In this document: positions 23,646-32,949 of the stretch, piece after piece
Layout: each line of letters begins with the position of its first letter
Numbering within the stretch: position 1 is the first letter of the stretch
Assembly (NCBI RefSeq): GCF_050947875.1
Contig: NC_134571.1
Location: 225,070,024-225,134,023 of the forward strand
Length of the DNA: 64,000 bases
Direction: 5' to 3'
Origin: Dermacentor variabilis
Lineage: Eukaryota > Arthropoda > Arachnida > Ixodida > Ixodidae
The notes under the pieces: model-generated
Databases searched by the model: none
What the model was told of the DNA's origin: nothing
Seen by the model: the letters and a program-made list of their open reading frames with translations, nothing else
Program-made: the position numbers and the translations under genes

Positions 23646-24346
23646 GGAAATCGCTTGCGCGTCGGCACGGGATTGTACGGTAACTGAGGGAGAGGAAATG
23701 GCTGTTGCTCTAGCAGCTCTGGAGGGCTACCGCACAAATAGATCCCTTATTATTCTAACAGACTCCAAGGAAGCATGCCGAAACTACATTAACGCCAGAA
23801 TCGGTCAAAAAGCGCTCCAAATCTTCCTCCGCGCTGGCCAACAGAATAAACGCATAAACGCAACAGAATAAACCTGGGCACACTGAGATTGAGGGCAACC
23901 AAAGGGGTGATAGGATCGCTCACGAGCATGCAAACCGAGCGGACCTAAACAGAGATCCAGAGGATTTCATGACAGTGATCCCAACGTACTCTGACATACT
24001 CAATTACCATAGAGGGACGAGGATCAGATATCCCCCGCCCCACAATACACTCACTCAACAACAGGCAGTTTACTGGCGAAAGCTGCAGACAGGAACGTTC
24101 CCAAATTTACATATATAATGCAAAATGTTCCCAAGTCAATAGAGGGACACATGCCCGTGGTGTGGTTCAATACCCACACTTTATCACATCACATGGGAGT
24201 GCAATACGAATAAGGAATTCCACAAAATAGAAAATCCGAGGGCAGAGCAGTGGGAGAGCGTGCTCTCCAGCGGCGACCCTAGCCTCCAACGGAAGCTGGT
24301 GGATCATGCCCTACGAGCAGCCACGCTCACTGGTGCCCTGGAATAG
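23646..24346 (+). pseudogene. LINE RNase H and C-terminal zinc region
   Basis: The LINE resumes in the frame left at 22244: TVTEGEEMAVALAALEGYR with the catalytic Glu, then SLIILTDSKEACRNYI with the next acidic residue. Frameshifts and stops follow after about 23870, so the last catalytic segment is only partly readable. A C-terminal finger with CPWCG and YHITWEC near 24145-24200 and the family's LTGALE end at about 24345 close the frame. The 3' tail to 24458 is degenerate. Confidence 0.8.
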
Positions 24347-24458
24347 GGGCGCCAACCATACAGGCCGGAGATCTTCATCAACCAATAGAAGATCAAGACA
24401 TCCGGCCCGACCGCTGAATTGCTCTTTCTAGAGTAATTAAGTTTACTTCCTCATCCTC

Positions 24459-24464
24459 CTCAAG
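24459..24464. other. Target duplication ctcaag (right copy)
   Basis: Matches ctcaag at 18795-18800 on the other side of the I-type LINE. The six bases occur once in the unbroken LTR at 13721-13851. Confidence 0.75.
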
Positions 24465-24534
24465 CAATCTCGAGCTCGCGCCTCCCGGGCGACTGGCGAT
24501 GTGGCTGCGGCGCCGGGCATTCCTCTTCACTACA
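24465..24534 (-). repeat. Ty3 5' LTR, outer piece (70 bp)
   Basis: The outer part of the split LTR, from caatctcgagctcgcgcc to cttcactaca. It is followed by gttg (24535-24538), the right copy of the Ty3 target duplication. Confidence 0.85.
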
Positions 24535-24538
24535 GTTG

Positions 24539-24626
24539 CTTTAAAGCAACAATCCATTGTCTCTTATCACGCCATTATGGAAGTCAAGCGAAAAGACGGG
24601 GAATGCGGGAGATGGAAATTGAAGAC
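24539..24626 (+). pseudogene. Penelope-like reverse transcriptase, part right of Ty3
   Basis: Short continuation of the palm after YVDDF: ALKQQSIVSYHAIME, in the frame expected after a one-base loss at 13715. It decays into the inverted repeat at 24627. Confidence 0.6.
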
Positions 24627-24766
24627 GATGAGCAAAACTTGAACAAGGTGAATGCAGGACTCAACGTTTCGACAAGTGGACTTATCTTCTTCAAGGCCTC
24701 GAAGAAGACAAGTACACTTGTCGAAACGTTGGCTCCTGCATTCACCTTGTTCACGTTTTGCTCATC
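24627..24766. repeat. Large inverted repeat at a Penelope-like terminus
   Basis: Arms of 66 bp (24627-24692 and 24701-24766) with an 8-bp spacer aaggcctc; by my count five mismatches. Each arm contains a hammerhead-like core and the sequence cgaaacgttggc or its complement. Two Penelope-like termini in head-to-head order would produce this. Confidence 0.85.
24698..24727 (+). ncRNA. Hammerhead ribozyme-like core, Penelope type
   Basis: Order of parts: ctcgaaga (consensus ctgannga, one extra or changed base), a 7-bp stem gacaagt with acttgtc, then gaaac. Hammerhead motifs are known in Penelope-like element termini. The degraded first box makes activity doubtful. A complementary copy lies in the left arm. 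Confidence 0.55.
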
Positions 24767-25342
24767 CCATTATGAAACAAGATTTAGCGGCCTTTTGACG
24801 TCTCAGAAAGGGAGTGGTTTTTACTCAAGAGGTACCTTTCTGCAATTTTTCTCAATTTTAAGATACCAACATCACCTTGCAGACGGGTCACACCTGCTGG
24901 CTTTATCTGCCTCGGAAAACAAAGGAAATACAGCCATATGAATAGGCACAATCCAAGGCTAATAAGAGAGCCATTGCTAAACATTGGCTTTAATCCACTC
25001 TTCTATGGTCATGCCCTCATGCAATGCTGGCAATCTTTAAAAATCGATTGGTTCAAATGTTTTCCTTTGGGTTTCCCTGCACGCTCTTTACTGCAGCCAC
25101 CGAGTCGCTCCTCCAGAAATTCAAGACCGACGAACACAGGTAAAGGGCTGAGCAGGCGCAGAGCACGGTGAGACTGGAGGTGTTACCTGATATGCACCGC
25201 GTAAGTGACAACTTATAGAACATCGCAGGCAGACATTGGGCGCCAGTCGCCTTGTCTGCGCCACGCTAATTCGCTCAGCTACGTTCACGCATATTTTCTG
25301 ACGGGAGTGAGAAACCTGGTTGCTGTAAAATACATGCCAATG
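24767..25342. other. Unassigned, perhaps Penelope-like terminal sequence
   Basis: No supported coding sequence. The first part probably continues the Penelope-like terminus that starts in the right arm of the inverted repeat. The rest is unrecognised. Confidence 0.4.
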
Positions 25343-25707
25343 CAGGACAGGCCGCCATTGGAATCTGAACCTGGCAACGTTTAACGCTAGAACTTTGTCT
25401 AGTGAGGCGAGTCTAGCAGTGCTATTGGAGGAATTAGAGGGCAGTAAATGGGATATGATAGGGATCAGTGAAGTTAGGAGGGCAAAGGAAGCGTATACAG
25501 TGCTAAAAAGCGGGCACGTCCTGTGATACCGGGGCTTAGCGTAGAGACGAGAACTAGAAGTTGGATTCGTGACTAATAAGGATAAAGCTGGTAACACACA
25601 GGAATTCCATAGCATTACCGAGAGGGTGGCAGGTCATGTTGTGAGACTTAAAAAGAGGTACAAATTGAAGGTCGTCCAGGTCTAAGCCCCTACATCCAAT
25701 GAATGTT
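25343..25707 (+). pseudogene. RTE-type LINE endonuclease fragment
   Basis: Starts ggacaggccgcc and reads WNLNLAT, then ISEVRRAKEAYTVLKSGH and a VAGHVVRLKKRYKLKVVQV stretch, with stops in between. It matches the better copy at 28130-28590 almost base for base, so it is a second, older copy of the same family's endonuclease N-terminal half. It ends at about 25707. Directly beyond it lies a short gcgcaagggcc segment and the 3' end of an oppositely oriented RTE copy. Confidence 0.8.
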
Positions 25708-25733
25708 TGATGTTCAATGGCGCAAGGGCCATC

Positions 25734-27147
25734 ATCATCATCATCAGCCTAGTTACGCCCACTGCAGGGCAAAGGCCTCTCCCATACTTCTCCGACTACC
25801 CCGGTCATGTACTAATTGTGGCCATGTTGTCCCTGCAAACGTCTTAATGTCATCCGCCCACCTAACTTTCTGCCGCCCCCTGCTACGCATCCCTTCCCTT
25901 GGAATCCAGTCCGTAACCCTTAGTGACCATCGGTTATCTTCCCTCCTCATTACATGTCCGGCCCATGCCCATTTCTTTTTCTTGATTTCAACTAAGATGT
26001 CGTTTACCCGTGTTTGTTGCCTCACCCAATCTGCTCTTTTCTTATCCCTTAACGTCACACCCATCATTCTTCTTTCCATAGCTCGTTGCGTCGTCCTCAA
26101 TTTCAGCAGAACCCTTTTCGTAAGCCTCCAGGTTTCTGCCCCATATGTGAGTACTGGTAACACACATCTGTTATACACTTTCCTTTTGAGGGATAGTGGC
26201 AACCTGCTGTTCATGATTTGAGAATGTCTGCCAAACGCACCCCAGCCCACTCTAATTCTTCTGGTTATTTCAGTCTCATGATCCGGATCCGTGGTCACTA
26301 CCTGCCCTAAGTAGATGTATTCTCTTACCACTTCCAGTGCTTCGCTACCTATCGTAAACTGCTGTTCTCTTCCGAGACTGTTAAACAATACTTTAGTTTT
26401 CTGCAGATTAATTTTCAGACCCACCCTTCTGCTTTGCCTTTCCAGGTCAGTGAGCATGCATTGCAATTGGTCTCCTGAGTTACTAAGCAAGGCAATATCA
26501 CCAGCGAATCGCAAGTTGCTAAGGTATTCTCCATCAACTTTTATCCCCAATTCTTCCCACTCCAGGCCTCTGAATACCTGCTGTAAACATGCTGTGAATA
26601 GCATTGGAGATAGCGTATCTCCCTGTCTGACGCCTTTCTTTATAGGGATTTTGTTGCTTTCTTTGTGGAGGACTACGGTAGCTGTGGAGCCGCTATAGAT
26701 ATCTTCCAGTATCTTTACGTATGGCTCATCTACACCCTGATTCCGTAATGCCTCCATGACTGCTGAGGTTTCGACTGAATCAAACGCTTTCTCGTAATCA
26801 ATGAAAGCTATATATAAGGGTTGGTTATATTCGGCACATTTCTCTATCACTTGATTGATAGTGTGAATATGGTCTATTGTTGAGTAGCCTTTACGGAATC
26901 CTGCCTGGTCCTTTGGTTGACGGAAGTCTAAGGTGTTCCTGATTCTATTTGCGATTACCTTCGTAAATACTTTGTAGGCAACGGACAGTAAGCTGATCGG
27001 TTTATAATTTTTCAAGTCTTTGGCGTCCCCTTTCTTAAGGATTAGGATTATGTTAGCGTTCTTCCAAGATTCCGGTACGCTCGAGGTTATGAGGCATTGC
27101 GTATACAGGGTGGCCAGTTTCTCTAGAACAATATGCCTTCCAACCAC
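25734..27147 (-). mobile_element. RTE-type LINE, 3' half
   Basis: Minus-strand 3' half of an RTE element. It ends at 25734 with the family tail: gcctttgccctgcagtgggc, then a (tga)n run seen as atcatcatcatcatc on the plus strand. The same tail occurs at 34806-34881, 41702-41760 and 54780-54850. The coding part begins abruptly at GRHIVLEKLATLY, at the same family position where the plus-strand 5' half (27807-29582) stops. Confidence 0.85.
25753..27147 (-). CDS. RTE reverse transcriptase, long open frame with catalytic substitution
   Basis: 464 codons without a stop; the start at 27147 is only the first ATG in a truncated frame. Motifs in order: SWKNANIILILKKGDAKDL (fingers), DQAGFRKGYSTIDHI, FIDYEKAFDSV (motif A), GVRQGDTLSPMLF (motif B, GDTLSP is typical of RTE), and LRFAGDIALLS (motif C). 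Then come the thumb, KRKVYNRCVLPVLTYGAETW, and the C-terminal WAGHVMRREDNRW and RGRQKVRWADDI. Motif C should read FADD; here it is FAGD, so one catalytic Asp is lost. The frame is otherwise strikingly intact. Endonuclease is absent. Confidence 0.85.
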   Translation of the reverse strand: MVGRHIVLEKLATLYTQCLITSSVPESWKNANIILILKKGDAKDLKNYKPISLLSVAYKVFTKVIANRIRNTLDFRQPKDQAGFRKGYSTIDHIHTINQVIEKCAEYNQPLYIAFIDYEKAFDSVETSAVMEALRNQGVDEPYVKILEDIYSGSTATVVLHKESNKIPIKKGVRQGDTLSPMLFTACLQQVFRGLEWEELGIKVDGEYLSNLRFAGDIALLSNSGDQLQCMLTDLERQSRRVGLKINLQKTKVLFNSLGREQQFTIGSEALEVVREYIYLGQVVTTDPDHETEITRRIRVGWGAFGRHSQIMNSRLPLSLKRKVYNRCVLPVLTYGAETWRLTKRVLLKLRTTQRAMERRMMGVTLRDKKRADWVRQQTRVNDILVEIKKKKWAWAGHVMRREDNRWSLRVTDWIPREGMRSRGRQKVRWADDIKTFAGTTWPQLVHDRGSRRSMGEAFALQWA

Positions 27148-27543
27148 TCACGCAAAACTCGACTGTCGCGGACAATATCAGTAACTTTCCACATAAGTAT
27201 GAGGCTCGGAGCAGGAGCTATGGCGCTTGAAAGTAACCGTTGGCTTGACGAACCAACCGACTGAGCTACCTTTCCGGGCAACATTGAAGGACCACGAGTT
27301 CAAATCACATGTTATGTTCCTTTTTCCCCCCTTTTTTCTTTTTAATGTATTTCTCTTCATTTTATCACTGTACGGAAACCCTCCTAAAAAAATTATATAT
27401 CCTCAATTATGTGTGGCCACACATGTGCAGGTCATAAATACCAGGTTCTTTAGTCGAGTGCCATCCATGCGGTATAACCGAGCTCAGATTGGTCCAGCTT
27501 GACTGATCAAATAGGGCACCACTGTAGGTTAAATGAGGCGTAC
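27148..27543. other. Unassigned, with tRNA-like scraps
   Basis: No long frame. On the minus strand ggtagctcagtcggttgg near 27240-27280 resembles a pol III A box, and on the plus strand gagttcaaatcac near 27297 resembles a B box. They face opposite ways, so no complete tRNA-like unit can be supported. It may contain part of the RTE 5' untranslated region. Confidence 0.35.
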
Positions 27544-27554
27544 AACTCCTGCGG
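27544..27554. other. Target duplication aactcctgcgg, left copy
   Basis: Repeated exactly at 27796-27806, on the other side of the Ruka SINE (11 bp). Confidence 0.85.
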
Positions 27555-27795
27555 TACCCGCCGTGGTTGCTCAGTGGTTATGGTGTTAGACTGCTGAGCA
27601 CGAGGTCGCGGGATCGGACCCCGGCCACGGCGGCCGCATTTCGATGGGGGCGAAATGCGAAAACACCCGTGTACTTAGAATTAGGTGCACGTTAAAGAAC
27701 CCCAGGTGGTCGAAATTTTCGGAGTCCTCCACTACGGCGTGCATAATCAGAAAGTGGTTTTGTCACGCAAAACCCCATAATTCAATTTTTAATTT
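27555..27795 (+). mobile_element. Ruka: Ruka-type tRNA-derived SINE
   Basis: tRNA-like head with an A box (tggttgctcagtggttatgg) and B box (ggtcgcgggatcggacccc), then the body cgaaatgcgaaaacacccgt and aggtgcacgttaaagaaccc. It ends in an AT-rich tail (cataattcaatttttaattt). The body is the one I recognise from the tick SINE Ruka. Flanking 11-bp duplications (aactcctgcgg) mark it as a complete insertion. It would be transcribed by RNA polymerase III and moved by a LINE enzyme. It interrupts the 5' region of an RTE copy. Confidence 0.88.
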
Positions 27796-27806
27796 AACTC
27801 CTGCGG

Positions 27807-28120
27807 GGACGGTAGAGTATCCGTCTCCAGTGCAAGAGGACCGTGATTCAAATCCCGGTGCCGCGCAATTCTGCACCGGAAAATACAAAAAAAAACGTGT
27901 GTTGAGAAAATTGCAGAAACAGGCCTGGAGTGCGGCCTGATCCCGGTGACCAGAACCGGTAACGCACTCTCTCACCAGAGCAGGATTGGCCACCCTGGTG
28001 CAGTAGTTGGCCACAACCTCCTATATGAATACAACAATCAAACCCCGGCCCTCAGTCCCCAGCAGCCGCGAAGCAACTGACCACGGCGGCGGTCGGATCT
28101 GTGACGCTGCAGAGGGTGCT
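27807..28120 (+). other. RTE 5' untranslated region with tRNA-like module
   Basis: Opens with a tRNA-like segment: A-box-like acggtagagtatccg and B-box-like gattcaaatccc, followed by ggtgccgcgcaattctgcac and an A run. It leads without a visible break into sequence ending ggacaggccgcc, the start of the endonuclease region in both RTE copies. It could be an internal pol III-like promoter of the RTE family or an old SINE fused to it. Confidence 0.5.
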
Positions 28121-29582
28121 AAGAATACCTGGCTCCGGACAGGCCGCCATTGGAATCTGAACCTGGCAACGTTAAACGTTAGAACGCTATCTAGTGAGGC
28201 GAGTCTAGCAGTGTTATTGGAGGAATTAGAGGGTACTAAATGGGATATAATAGGGCTCAGTGAGGTTAGGAGGACAAAAGAAGCATATACAGTGCTAAAA
28301 AGCGGGCATGCACTGTGTTACCGGGGCTTAGCGGAGAGACGAGAACTAGGAGTCGGATTCCTGATTAACAAGGAAATAGCTGGTAACATACAGGAATTCT
28401 ATAGCATTAACGAGAGGGTGGCAGGTCTTGTTGTGAAACTTAATAAGAGGTACAAATTGAAGGTGGTACAAGTCTATGCCCCTACATGCAGTCATGATGA
28501 CCAGGAAGTCGAAAGCTTTTATGAAGACGTGGAATCGGCGATGGGTAAAGTCAAAACAAAATACACTATACTGATGGGCGACTTCAATTAGGCAAGAAGG
28601 CAAGAAGCAGGCTGGAGACAAGTCAGTGGGGGAATATGGCATAGGCTCTAGGAATAGCAGAGGAGAATTATTAGTAGAGTTTGCAGCACAGAATAATATG
28701 CGGATAATGAACACCTTTTTCCGCAAGCGGGTTAGTCGAAAGTGGACGTGGAGGAGCCCGAATGGTGAGACTAGAAATGAAATCGACTTCATACTCTGCG
28801 CGAACCCTGGCATCATACAAGATGTAGACGTGCTCGGCAAGGTACGCTGCAGTGACCATAGGATGGTAAGAACTCGAATTAGCCTAGACTTGAGGAGGGA
28901 ACGGAAGAAACTGGTACACAAGAAGCCAATCAATGAGTTAGCGGTAAGAGGGAAACTAGAGGAATTCCGGATCAAGCTGCAGAACAGGTATTCGGCTTTA
29001 ACTCAGGAAGAGGACCTTAGTATTGAAGCAATGAACGACTATCTCATGGGCATCATTAAGGAGTGCGCAATAGAAGTCGGTGGTAACGCCGTTAGACAGG
29101 AAACCAGTAAGCTATCGCAGGAGACGAAAGATCTGATCAAGAAACGCCAATGTATGAAAGCCTCTAACCCTACAGCTAGAATAGAACTGGCGGAACTTTC
29201 TAAGTTAATCAACAAGCGTAAGACTGCGGACATGAGGAACTATAATATGGATAGAATTGAACAGGCTCTCAGGAACGGAGGAAGCCTAAAAACTGTGAAG
29301 AAGAAACTAGGAATAGGCAAGAATCAGATGTGTGCGTTAAGAGACAAAGCCGGCAATATCGTTACTAATATGGATGAGATAGTTGAAGTGGCTGAGGAGT
29401 TCTATAGAGATTTATACAGTACCAGTGGCACCCACGACGATAGTGGAAGAGAGAATAGCCTAGAGGAATTCGAAATCCCACAGGTAACGCCAGAAGAAGT
29501 AAAGAAAGCCTTAGCAGCTATGCAAAGGGGGAAGGCAGCTGGGGAGGATCAGGTAACAGCAGATTTGTTGAAGGATGGTGGG
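28007..29582 (+). pseudogene. RTE endonuclease and reverse transcriptase N-terminal part
   Basis: First segment (28007-28591): WNLNLATLNVRTLSSEASLA, IGLSEVRRTKEAY with the catalytic Glu, VVQVYAPTCSHDDQEVESFY and MGDFN. A frameshift and stop at 28589 follow. The second segment (28626-29582) completes the endonuclease with RNEIDFILC and CSDHRMVRTRISLDL. It continues through the linker to the start of the reverse transcriptase fingers (EEVKKALAAMQRGKAAGEDQ, LLKDGG). It stops exactly there, where a different LINE begins. The rest of the same domain lies inverted at 25753-27147. Confidence 0.85.
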
Positions 29583-30296
29583 CGCAAGGGCCAAGTATGA
29601 CCAAAGAGCGCCATGTCTGTGGTAACGAGTTTGCAGTGTAATTATGATTTCTATGAAGTTGGTGGGACGAGGCTGTAAAGAGGCCTTAAAATTGTCGCTC
29701 TAAAGTGCGTAAAATCTGTATAATAAAATTATGGGGATGACGTGTGACTTGTACTATGAACATTGAGATGCATTTCAAAAGAATGATACTATATGTAAAA
29801 TATATCAGGTGATGAGAAATGCTAGAGCACTACTGCCTCTTTAGAGCCCTTACAACACGAGCGCCTGGAGGCATATGCTATACAAAACAGCTATCACAGC
29901 GGCATCCTCTGAAGAGAGGAGACGCTACGAACGTGTGGCGCTAATAACATGCAACACAACATCTTTCAGAAAACCTAGGACTGCGTTGGTGTCAAGGAGC
30001 GGTTCTGGGCCGGGTAACACAACAGTATGAAGGGGGACGTGCTGCCGGTATGCTAGGGGAAAATGTTTCTTTGTCTAAGATTCGGCTTTCCGACACTCCA
30101 AGAGGACGTGGAAGACGGTCAGCCTCTAACCAGATTGAGCACAGGTTGCTGGTTCATTTCCAGTAAGCAGAAAATGGTGGGTACCAAATGTGTGCCCTAT
30201 TCTGAGGCGACAGAATAGCACATCTGTTCGCCGAGATTTTGTTGCGGAGGGCCAAGAACTTAGCTGTGGCTTTATCAGGTGCAGTTTGTTGTTTAT

Positions 30297-30790
30297 TTAT
30301 TCGTCCCACATGCGTTGCCAGTGGTTTCGTAGTTTCCTTATGAAAGGCTTCAGGTTTGTGACAGAGACCGAAGCAGTAGGATTAACTGCATGCAATAAAA
30401 TTGATGTGGCCATCTGGTCCGCTAGAACGTTACTCTCGATGCTCCTACGTCCAGGCAGCCCGCATATAATCACAGGTCGGTTGAATATATATCCTTTACA
30501 CAGGACGGAATAGAGTTCATTAATTACTGGATTTTTGTGGTTACAGAATGACATCAAGGCCTTCAAAACACTAAGGGAGTCCGTACTAATAACTTATTTC
30601 TGGAGGTTTGATTTCTTTATATGCGTTACAGCTGACAATAGTGCGTAGGCCTCAGCCGTAAAGATACTAGTTTCCGGATGCAGTACATCGGATTCCGAGA
30701 AGGATGAACCGACGACTGCATAGGACACTCCGTCTTGTGACTTTGATGCGTCGGCGTAGAACTCCGTGCAGGAGTGTTTGTACTGGAGTT
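30297..30790 (-). pseudogene. LINE RNase H remnant
   Basis: TEFYADASKSQDGVSYAVV carries the first Asp. TSIFTAEAYALLSAVTHI carries the Glu. A broken segment with SLSVLKALMSF lies across a stop near 30594. VIICGLPGRRSIESNVLADQ corresponds to the last conserved block, normally W-x-PGH-x(n)-GNE-x-AD; several of its key residues are changed. Stops separate the pieces. Confidence 0.75.
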
Positions 30791-31109
30791 CCCGGAAATG
30801 CATTTGGATTTTAATCTCTGGAGCGTGCTTTGTAACTTGCATGAACGATATATCGCATTGTATCAGCTGCCACTCCCAAGGAGGTAGCAGCTTGGCTGGA
30901 TGCATTAGGCGAAGCTCGAGGAGTGGGACATGCATTTCATCACTAATCTCCCTCGCACGCAGCGAGAAAGGCTGTCTTATGGAGGGACGACTACGAAAGA
31001 GTCTAGCATATGTCATATTTTTAAGGGTATGAAAACACGGATGTTGAGGGTTAGGGTGGACTTTCAGAAAATATGTTTGGATGATGTATGTTCTCTGCAG
31101 ATGAAGTGA

Positions 31110-32900
31110 CTACTCATTTGATTCTACATATAAACTTTCAATGGGACTTGTTCTGAAAGCGCCAGTGGCCAGTCGGATTCCTAGATGGTGGAACAGATCT
31201 AGCATCTTTACCATGCTCGGTGAGGCAGAATGATAGATCACGGCGCCGTAGTCCAACCGTGATCGAATGAGGCTCTTGTAAAGATTCAGTAAACATTTCC
31301 TGTCGCTGCCCCATGTTGTGTGGGATAAAACATTCAGTAAGTTCATTATTTTTAAGTATTTGACCTTGACATACTTTATGTGTGGAATAAAAGTTAGTTT
31401 AGAATCAAGTATGATGCCTAAGAACTTGTGTTCTTTGTTCACAGGTATTCACTGACCATACATTTCGATACTGCGATCTGCAACGAGCGCTTTGTTTCTC
31501 GTGAAAAGCACACAAGAGCTCTTGTTGGGGTTCACTTTAAATCCGTTTCCGTCTGCCCATTTAAACACTTTGTTCAAGCCCTGTAGTACTTGCCTCTCAC
31601 ATACTGTAAGGTTGCACGATTTGAAACCTATCTGTATGTCGTCTACGTAAAGAGAATAAAAAAAATGGCTGGCGGTAATGAAGCACGAAAGGTGTTCATT
31701 TTCACGATGAAGAGCATGCAGCTAAGCACACCTCCTTGGGGTACACCAGTTTCTTGTATAAAAGGTCGCGACAATACATTGCCGATTTTAACGCGCAAGT
31801 TACTTTTGGACACATAGCTTTCTAGTATATTTACCATATTTCCACGAATGCCCATTTCCGATAAGTCTCGCAAGATCCCGTATAGCCACGTTGTGTCATA
31901 CGCCTTTTCCATATCGAGAAATATCGATAAGAAGTACTTTTCATGTATAAGTGCGTCGCGGTTATTTCCTTCAATACGTAAAAGGTGATCACTTGTGGAG
32001 CGCCCTTCTCTGAAGCCACACTGATAGGGATCAAGCATTTTGCTCGGTTCAAGGAAATGGATGAGTCGCCGATTAATCATTCTTTCAAATACCTTACAAA
32101 GGCAACTTTTGGGGGCGATCGGGCGATAACATGTCACTGAGGAAGGATCTTTGCCTTGTTTCAAAACAGGAACCACAATGGCTTGTTTCCATGCAGTTGG
32201 AAGGTATCCTGCAGCCCAAATTGTGTTGAAAATTGTGAGTAGTGTAATTTGGGTGTCATTGTGTAGGTTTTTGATCATTTCATCCATGATTCTGTCAGAT
32301 CCCGGTGTAGAGCTCTTGCATGAGCTCAAGACAGCTCTCAACTCGGCAATACTAAGAGGCAGTTGTATGGTTCATTCTGTGGACATTTTCCTAGAGTGGC
32401 TTACATTCTTCAATTTGTTTATATTTCAGAAAGGATTTGGAATAATGTTTTGAACTTGACACGCTCTCAAAGTGCTCCCCAAGTGAGTCTGCCTGATCTT
32501 GCAGCGTATCGCCCTGTGTGTTTACCAGAGGGAATGAATATGTTTGTCACCCTCTAATTCTATTTACCCTGTTTCAGACTTTCGCCCCATCTGCAGTTAA
32601 TACTCGATAAAAACTTCTGCTAACTTTCTCATTTGGCCTGTCGGCGGGTTCTCTTGCCTTGGGACTTTACGTTTTTAAAGTATACAAGATTTTCTGCAGT
32701 GGGCCAAGCGCGTAGCAACCCCCACGCTTTGTTCTGGTTCCTACGTGCGATTCTACATTCATCGTTCCACCACGGCACACGCCGTTTGTTGGCCAAGCCA
32801 CTTACTTCACGTATGCATTTAGATGCGGCATCTATTATTAAGGCTGCAAAATACTCCACAGCTGCATCAATTCCTAACGAGGACATGTCATCCCATGATA
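31110..32900 (-). pseudogene. LINE reverse transcriptase remnant
   Basis: From high to low coordinates: a pre-RT segment with RRVPWWNDECRIARRNQN (32629-32886); fingers SSTPGSDRIMDEMI and AWKQAIVVPVLKQGKDPSS. Motif A is SIFLDMEKAYDTTW and motif B TGVPQGGVLSCMLF. A YVDD box in another frame lies at about 31641-31652, and the thumb has HKFLGIILDSKLTF and SRLDYGAVIY. Motif B still shows the PQGG core. At least two frameshifts divide the domain. Confidence 0.85.
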
Positions 32901-32949
32901 TTCTAGTTAGGGTCGGAATTTCTCCCAGTCGGCTGTGTCAATCTGCCAC

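Larger units (their letters stand above)
18801..24458 (+). mobile_element. I-type LINE inserted in the Ty3 LTR
   Basis: Plus-strand non-LTR element with ORF1 (coiled-coil protein) and ORF2. ORF2 encodes an AP-endonuclease-like domain, reverse transcriptase, RNase H and a C-terminal zinc-binding CPWCG motif. This domain order points to the I group of LINEs. The flanks carry ctcaag at 18795-18800 and 24459-24464, a 6-bp target duplication, and removing the element restores a 131-bp LTR. A 1.4-kb element (22245-23645) is nested in it. Without that the LINE is about 4.26 kb. Its first base lies inside ORF1 without a native ATG, so it may be slightly 5'-truncated. Confidence 0.85.
13721..24534 (-). 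mobile_element. Ty3-type LTR retrotransposon, complete outline, decayed
   Basis: Minus-strand element with both LTRs, a primer-binding site (18725-18736), gag, protease, reverse transcriptase, RNase H and integrase in the standard Ty3 order. Native length is about 5.15 kb, because 18801-24458 is a later LINE insertion in the 5' LTR. Flanking gttg repeats give a 4-bp target duplication. The coding region carries many frameshifts and stops, and the protease active site is lost to a microsatellite. The target was a Penelope-like element. Confidence 0.85.

Noticed and set aside
25708..25733. Independent LINE 3' end (gcgcaagggcc)
   Set aside because: The word also occurs at 29583 at the end of the RNase H LINE, but 25 bp beside an RTE tail is too little to call a separate element.
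27230..27310. A complete tRNA gene or SINE
   Set aside because: A-box-like and B-box-like motifs face opposite ways and no cloverleaf can be built by eye.
27555..27640. Functional tRNA gene
   Set aside because: A and B boxes are present but the acceptor stem is not tRNA-like, and the SINE body plus 11-bp duplication follow. It is the head of a Ruka SINE.
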